In this document: in pieces, positions 57,584 to 64,000 of the stretch | Layout: each line of letters starts with the position of its first letter | Position numbering within the stretch: position 1 is the stretch's first letter | Source: Taxillus chinensis | Taxonomy: Eukaryota; Streptophyta; Magnoliopsida; Santalales; Loranthaceae | DNA length: 64,000 nt | Reading direction: 5' to 3' | Assembly: GCA_023512835.1 (NCBI GenBank) | Contig: CM042085.1 | Span: 8,168,062-8,232,061, forward strand | Made by a program: the position numbers and the translations under genes | The notes under the pieces: generated by a model | Databases searched by the model: none | Told to the model about the DNA's origin: nothing | The model's input: only the letters and a program-made list of their open reading frames with translations

Positions 57584-58823
57584 GAATATGTAATCTGAGT
57601 TCGAGTCCGTGTGATACACTTCTATAAAAGTTGTATAGTTATTACTATCATTATTATTTTACATGTTACTAAATTATGTTATTTAATCATAGCATTTAAA
57701 TTATGTTATGATATTAACTTTATCTAACAAGTCACCCATCATTTTGTTGTTTGGATCCTCAATGGTAGAGGTTTCTATGGTCTTCCTACGGTAAGCAAAA
57801 CTTTTACTAGACTCCATAAGTGTTTGGAAGGTGTGACTGAAATCCAATCGTTCTTACATCATTGGTTATGAACAGAATTGGTGTTTCCTTGAGGCATACC
57901 TTTGAATCCGCTGCCACAACAGATATCAACTTCTTTTGATATCTGTTTCGCAGAATTGAACTCACTGGCTCTGCAAGTTGTGGTGATGCTACAGACACCC
58001 ACCGCTCCAGCCATTTCCAAGCTGAATTAGGTCTTTAAAGGATCGCATTTAATGTACATAGGCTTGACCTTGGGAGTGGACTCCATCAGCTGAAATTGGA
58101 AAAACAAAAATAAAATCAGATACAGTTACACAGGCGTTGCAGGAGGACAACTGCAATCGGCATATTTTGATGCACAATCTCCAGAATTAAAGCACACACT
58201 ATGCTTCCACTTAAACCGGTTCACCTGCCACAGTGCCACACCTATACTTACTTAAGATCATAATATCCCCCAAGTCCCACCATGGGGATGCTGCTTTGTT
58301 TTTCAAATACGTAAACCATGAATGCATCATTATTAATAACTGAGGGATGCGGCGACCTTCACTGCCGGCGGGAGGCCCAGCTGCAGCTGGGGTCCCGCCG
58401 TGGAGACGGCGAAGGCTGGGATGGAGCTGGCACCGCCGCCGCCGCTGGGGCGGTTTTTGAGGGAGGTCTAGGGCCTGGGTTGGAAGGAGTCGTGGATGGG
58501 ATCAAACGACGTCATTTTACTAAGGAAGATTGTAGAAATTCCCGCAAGGATCCGTACGCATCATTTTGGGTTCGAGCATCTATCATGGATTTCATAATTT
58601 TTAAAAATAATTTTAATTAAAAATAATATTTTTTAAAATTTTATTTATTTTTAGAGAAACTTTTATATTTCATTTCATGTAAATTTTTAATTATATTAAA
58701 ATAATAATTTTATATTATTTATATTTTACTTATTATACCCATTCAATGAATAACTTGTCAAATAAAATATAAAAAAATATATTTGAAGATTGAATAGTAA
58801 ATATAAGGAAGCATTATTCATTT
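57584..58823. other. SEN2 3' side and spacer
   Basis: The SEN2 3' UTR probably lies in the first 150 bases. Beyond that, moderately complex DNA (57730-58500) has short frames (57807-57998 minus, 58318-58620 plus) without any family match. Confidence 0.4.
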
Positions 58824-58948
58824 TTTAGACTTTGATGATGATGACAATGATGAGATTTATTTTATGGTAAAGTAATATGATATAATATATTCCTCCAGAA
58901 AAACAAATGGAAGAATTTTTGAGGATTATCATCATCAAAGACTAAAAG
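58824..58948. repeat. Short stem-loop with 21-bp arms
   Basis: TTTTAGACTTTGATGATGAT at 58824 pairs with ATCATCATCAAAGACTAAAA at 58928-58947 (one mismatch), with an ~85-base loop. It could be a small MITE or a transcribed hairpin. Confidence 0.65.
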
Positions 58949-59748
58949 GAGTAACCCTCACTGTTTTAGCCCTATAAAACAGAAAAAAAAAAATCTAGCC
59001 AAAACACTAAAAAAACCATCACAACCAAACTATTCACCATCTGTTTTACCCTCACTGTTTTAGCCCTAGGTTGTCCTCACTGTTCTGGGAGTGAATTTTT
59101 TATTAGTTGTGTTTTCATCCACTTTTCTCTAAATATGATCATTTTTTTCTCCATAAATTTCATCCCATAATTTATCTATGTATATATACTAAGTCTAACA
59201 AAACTATTCTAACGACTATTTTAACTCTACTACTAGTTAGGACTATTACTACTAGCTTAGTATGATAGCAATTAATTTACTTTTCTAGCTGTTATTTTTT
59301 ATAACTATTTCAATTTCCGTAAGCCATCCACTATAAAATTTATAAATATTTTTCTACAATAATTTATTTATGTCAAAATTAAATGTTATTTTATTATAAA
59401 AATTGTGAATTTTACAAAGCAGAGGTAAGACAGAAATACAAAAAAAAAAAAACCCATAAAAAACTCCACAAATAATGCAGGACGACAAAAAAGTATTAAT
59501 TTTTACCGAAGTAGCTCAGAAATGAAGATGTATTATAGCACTTGGTCCTAAAACACAATCCTAATTATGAAGGACATACGCGACCACTCCTTCCAGACCA
59601 CAGCATTCACGCGAAGAGACGCCAAAACAAAAACAAATTAAAAAAAAAAGGTTTACAAAATCAAATAAAAGCCCTTCTCACGATGAAACCAGAGAGCTGA
59701 TGATCTCCATGAGTATGTAATTCATCATCATTCACATGTAACAACTAA
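58949..59748. other. Spacer with a duplicated motif; tetraspanin 3' UTR
   Basis: ACCCTCACTGTTTTAGCCCT occurs at about 58955 and again at 59048. The tetraspanin 3' UTR (minus strand) probably covers about 59480-59748. No gene otherwise. Confidence 0.45.
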
Positions 59749-62277
59749 TTAGAAACCTATCCTGCTGGGGTGTGCCTTGGTCATCCTGGTTTCGCCATAT
59801 GGTTCATCGTTGTCCATGCGGCGGTTGTTCCTGAAGGCTGCAATGGCAACAAGGTAAAAAAGTACGAGCAGGATGACAACGACAATGTTGATGACAGACA
59901 CCTTCCTCCAGCTCTTCTTCAGGCTGGCCAGCACCCCAGCCCTGCAAGAGTTGCAGGCGTAGCACAGCATCTCCTGATCGTTGCTCCACGTCGCACAATC
60001 TTGGTTGGTTGCACCTAGGCCGCCATTTGAAGTCCACACCGTCTCATTGGCATACGCATAGCCGCACTCTGTTGGTGGCTTGCAACAGCCAGACTGGGTA
60101 GAAATAACAAAGCTTATGATCATTTTCCTGTTCTTTATTAATAAATGCTCACAAGCAACTTTATATTCAAAAGAGCTCATATAGACAATTAAAAATACCA
60201 AATCTGATTGAAACATAGAATAATTGTAGCGGTCTCTCCAAATATGGTGAGTTATTGATTAGTTTTTACAAAAGCATGCTTACGTTTTTATTTTATTTTT
60301 ACTACGGTTAGACAACAATGATAAGATGGTAAACAAGACCATGATGACACATTGACACATGTGTGTATAGGTATTGTCTATTGTCACTTTTCTTATGGAA
60401 AGCTATATATGACTCGATATTATCATCACAAAAGTGACACGACAACCACCCTGCATAAAACAATGAAATTGCGGAATCATCATGGTCAGAAGTTGACTAC
60501 TGAATCAATCACCCTGCATAAGACAATGAAATTAAATTGCCAAATCATCATGATCAGAAATTGACTACCGACCCAAAATATCTCATCGCTGTGTTTATCT
60601 AATTACAGTGAACATAATCAGCAGATGGGCACGAATCTACTCTAATCTTATTGGTTACAGTCCAACGAGTACAATGTAGGAACAACCCTATTTACCAACA
60701 TGGAAGAAAATTCATGTCCCACAGACCCGCATAACCCATAAATTTTATTTTATTTTTGAACTTCAAGTGAGGCAGGACGGGGGGGCGGGTGGGGGTGTAG
60801 GCAGGGGACCACCGACCACTTGCTACTGCCATCGTAAATGCAATCATATTCACAGAGCATGGGAAACGCCATCGACCACTGGCACTCATTTATCACCGCT
60901 ACGTATATCCCCCCCAAAACAAGCAACCCCACAGAAGTGTGTCCCTTTTTCTGTACTTTTCGATACCCGTGGATGAACAGACAGAACATATATAAGTAGC
61001 AAGGAGTGACCGCAAGAAAGGGGGGTGGGAATAGGGGCGTAGAAGAAAATAAAGACGACGTAGCTTTAACTCTGCTAATTCGAATAAGCCATCGTTTTGC
61101 TTCACATGACGTCATAATTGTTCCTGAGTAAAAGATTTTGCTTTTTCCTAGCTTCTCATCGTTTGCTACCATCTATAGACCATAAACAGTTAACTGAAAG
61201 ACACGGCGTAATGCACATATTAAAAAAAAAAACAAAACAAAACAAAATAGAGCGCACGTTAGCTGCCAGCCCTCGCTTTTATGTCAAACCCCGACCCAAC
61301 AGTTGGGTTCCACGCGTCCACCATTAACGGACCCATGAAGATAAGTCTCCGCTGCCCACACTCACAAACCTAACTTCACACACTATGTATTGTAATTGTA
61401 TATATCCCAAAAATAAAAAATTATTTAAAATCGACACGGATTGGATCGGAGGAAATCCATTCAACTTACTTAGGTACAGAAATTTGATATGTCGTGACGA
61501 CAGCTGATTAATGTTGGATAACATGACATATCTGGCTGTGACACGTACCAAGTTCAATGAAACTCCTGGTAGGAGGTTACGTTATTTTCATTTAAAATAT
61601 AATTTTATGGAACAATTTAATAAAACCCCAAAATTTGCAGCTGTACATTGAAAGACTCAAACACATAAAAGTTGTAAGAGTGATACATATTAATTTAAAT
61701 GATGGAAGAAGGTATGAATAGAATATAATATAATATAAAACATGTATACGCGCACACACGTTACCTCAATAGGGGTGAGGCGGCGTATGTAGTACATCTC
61801 AGCGGACTCCGGCACGCCGCCGACGTCGCGGTGGGTCCTGGCGCAGACGCTGGAGTCCCTGATGCACGAGCTGATCTTGGCCCAGTAGCCTTGGTTCTCC
61901 ACGCGCTCCTCCAACCACCCGGAGTAGTCCTCCAGGTAGTAGTCCAGGTAGACCCGGCCCGGCGCGGGTCGGCCGGAGCCCTTGTCGGTCACGGCGTACG
62001 CGAAGATGATGAAGCCGATCAGCGCCGCCACCACGAAGAACATGGCCCAGAGGTAGAGCCGCATGAGGATGGTGTTCCGGTAGCACGCGCCGGCGAATCC
62101 GGCGAGGGACACCGCCATGATCGACGCGCCGATCACGATGAGGGGCCACTGCAGGAACCTGAGGCAGTCGGTGCTGGTGGCTCGGCCGGAGAGCCATATG
62201 CCGCCGCCCAGGATCGGAATCGAGAGCAGGAAGGTGAGGAAGTTTATGAGTCCGATCAGGTGGTTGCTTGCTCTCAT
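59749..62277 (-). CDS. Plant tetraspanin (TET8/TET3-like)
   Basis: Exons 62277-61765 and 60093-59749 join in phase 0 across a 1671-bp GT-AG intron to give 285 aa. Four membrane segments are visible: about residues 7-29 (LIGLINFLTFLLSIPILGGG), 44-66, 71-95 and 236-258 (VSVINIVVVILLVLFYLVA). The large extracellular loop (about 97-235) carries the plant signature GCCKPP (173-178), further paired cysteines (DC, LCYACNSC) and an N-glycosylation site NET. The second membrane segment ends ACYRN. The short cytosolic tail ends HPSRIGF. Tetraspanins organise membrane microdomains, and the TET8 group marks plant extracellular vesicles; that specific role is an inference here. Exon 1 is strongly GC-rich, unlike SEN2 and CARB. 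Long frames antisense to exon 1 are GC shadows. The gene converges with SEN2. Confidence 0.94.
60448..60572. repeat. ~65-bp tandem duplication in the tetraspanin intron
   Basis: CACCCTGCATAAAACAATGA...AATCATCATGGTCAGAAGTT is followed by a second copy starting CACCCTGCATAAGACAATGA with several changes. Confidence 0.8.
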
Positions 62278-63829
62278 ATCGTACCTCGTGTGTGTGACTG
62301 TTTATTTACTTACAACTGTGCTTCTGTGCTGTATATATTGTGTTCTTGAAAGAGCTAATATATTGGCCTGTGTACGACAGCCTTCGGTGGATGACATGTG
62401 AGGAGTGAGATATTGTTATATTTTATAGGGACCGGGACGAGGGAGAGAGGAGGACGTGGTGGGACCTACAGAAGGGACGTGTTACGCGTGGACATTTCAC
62501 ATTTGTTCACGCAGACGCAGTGGCTTACAACTACAATGTCAATGTCTTATGTCTACGACGCGGATGCGGTCGATCTTTTAAATTCAATACATTAAAATGT
62601 TTTAAAAAAAAAAAAAACATAATGTCATATTAAATATGCACAAAAAATCAACTCAAAATAAACTTACATATGACATTGCTTTTTCAATTAAGCGATTCAT
62701 AAGCTTTACTCTTAACCACTCATAATTAATCAATTATTAATATTTGTTCATCCAACATATGCCCTCAACTTTTTTTCTTACAGCAATAAATATATCTATC
62801 CTAGCATGTTACGGTCAAGTGGCACTATAAATTTAATAGATAATATTTAATTCTCCTCCGGGAAAACCCCTGAAAACAATACATTTGTTGGATTGTTTTT
62901 TTTACATCGATTTCTTGAAAAATTAACTTTTTATGTGACTCGCACCATAGAAACACATCATTAACAATAAAACGAGTGATCGGACATTCGAATTATTAAT
63001 AAATTAAAATCATCTTCGACGCTAGTTTGTTAAGAACAAATTTTATGTTTTTATTTGCCTTTCTTTTAAGCACGGTAAGATCATCCATCCAGAGAATTCA
63101 AAAGTTTGATTTGTGGGATAGAGATATAAATGGTTAAAATTAATATAACTCACATTTACAGCCTATTTAAATTTAAAAGTATTTTTATTTTTATTTTAAT
63201 AGAAATTAAAATAGCAGTCTATTTTTAAAATGTTAATAAGTTATTTTTTAAAAGATTAATTTTTAGTATTTTTATTTTAATCATTTATCAATTAAAATAT
63301 TATTCTTTAAATATTTATTTATTTATTAAAATTAAAATTAAATACAATAAGAAAAAAAAAGTAAATGTGGTGAGATAAAATATAATTTTTTAACAAATAG
63401 ATAGTAAATAGTAGTTGATTAAACATACAGAGGCACTATTTATTTTGTTAAATTTTTTTTATTACAATAGATAATCTAAAAAGTAAAATTTTTAGAAATT
63501 ATGGAATTAAAATTACAAAATGAGTAAAAACAAATTATCCACATCTAGATATAAAATAAATAACTTCTTGCGAATGTTTCGTACCAATCTTCAAACTTGG
63601 AGAAAGAAATAAAGAGTGTGTTGGAGCTATTTTAAGGTTTGACTATCTATTTGTAAACCATAAAAAGTATATTAGAGATACTCTAACAATAAGTAAAAAA
63701 AAATAACATATATTATATTTATCATTATTTTCAAGCACCTAATATTCAATATAAAATATTGAAAATCAATAAGGATATCAATATTTTTACTTGTTACATC
63801 AATTTTTTTTGTTACATATGAATGCATTA
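62278..63829. other. Tetraspanin promoter side, then AT-rich DNA
   Basis: The first ~150 bases hold the tetraspanin leader (minus strand). The rest is AT-rich without a gene. Around 63610-63690 GAGTGTGTTGGAG faces GAGATACTCTAAC, a possible tiny MITE. Confidence 0.4.
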
Positions 63830-64000
63830 TGTCACGCCCCTGAGTAGTGTGGTATTAGCGGACGTGTCCCAAATGACACGATCTAGAGGATGTGTGTGCA
63901 ACTTGAGGGACAAAACAGAAAACGTAGCTGATGCGGATGGGAAAGGCTCCGAGAAAGTTCATGCAGGAAATCGATGGGAGTTTTTCAGAGTTTAGATGTG
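63830..64000. mobile_element. Start of an LTR-like element running off the window
   Basis: TGTCACGCCCCTGAGTAGTG at 63830 opens like the 5.2-kb element at 35346 (TGTCACGCCCCC). The following ~170 bases change composition from the AT-rich flank. Only the first 11 bases are alike, so the family relation is tentative. Confidence 0.4.

Noticed and set aside
60750..61172. 140-codon minus-strand frame in the tetraspanin intron
   Set aside because: It lies fully inside the intron, has no recognisable domain and overlaps frames on the other strand.
61831..62349. 172-codon plus-strand frame over tetraspanin exon 1
   Set aside because: An antisense GC-rich shadow; the minus strand encodes clear membrane segments.

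Overview
This is a plant (angiosperm) nuclear genome window. The genes are interrupted by GT-AG introns (and one GC-AG intron), encode plant-specific families (LOB-domain factor, plant-type tetraspanin with a GCCK/P motif, plastid-targeted carbamoyl-phosphate synthase), and lie in very AT-rich intergenic DNA full of copia-type, LTR, hAT-like and foldback elements. The LBD and tetraspanin exons are markedly GC-rich at third positions while the other genes are not. That bimodality is common in monocots and some magnoliids, but I cannot name the species.

Layout. 0-5 kb: a GC-rich stretch with no recognisable gene, a degenerate eRF1 copy (1799-2726, minus) that has lost both catalytic motifs, and an intact single-exon kelch protein gene (3356-4360, minus). 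5-10 kb: a hAT-like element, then a spliced but N-terminally short proteasome beta2-type gene (6651-7442, plus) followed by a CACTA-type terminus and its subterminal repeats. 10-14 kb: a foldback element and a decayed copia pol gene carrying a nested 137-bp element with 8-bp target-site duplications. 14.8-16.5 kb: a two-exon LBD1/LBD11-like transcription factor (minus). 16.5-41 kb is a gene desert made of repeats: hAT-like elements, an inverted duplication, two copies of a ~176-bp family, a PIF-like element with TTA duplications, copia LTR and gag remnants in both orientations, a tandem repeat split by a foldback MITE, and a 5.2-kb LTR-type element bounded by a GAGGA duplication. This last block and its surroundings hold long homopolymer runs that look like assembly error.

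41-64 kb is the gene-rich end. CARB (43092-48762, minus, three exons, about 1200 aa) makes carbamoyl phosphate for arginine and pyrimidines in plastids. SEN2 (CDS 56852-57583, plus) is a tRNA-splicing endonuclease catalytic subunit with a 5' leader that appears to be spliced from exons up to 4 kb upstream. A tetraspanin (59749-62277, minus, two exons) is convergent with SEN2. These genes are unrelated housekeeping or regulatory loci and form no operon or cluster.

No CRISPR array, rRNA gene or clear free-standing tRNA gene was seen. I found no convincing undescribed system. The items most worth a second look are the catalytically stripped eRF1 copy, the proteasome beta2-like gene lacking the catalytic threonine region, the GC-AG intron of CARB, the inverted duplication at 19.7-20.0 kb, and several nested transposon insertions whose order of arrival can be read from the sequence.
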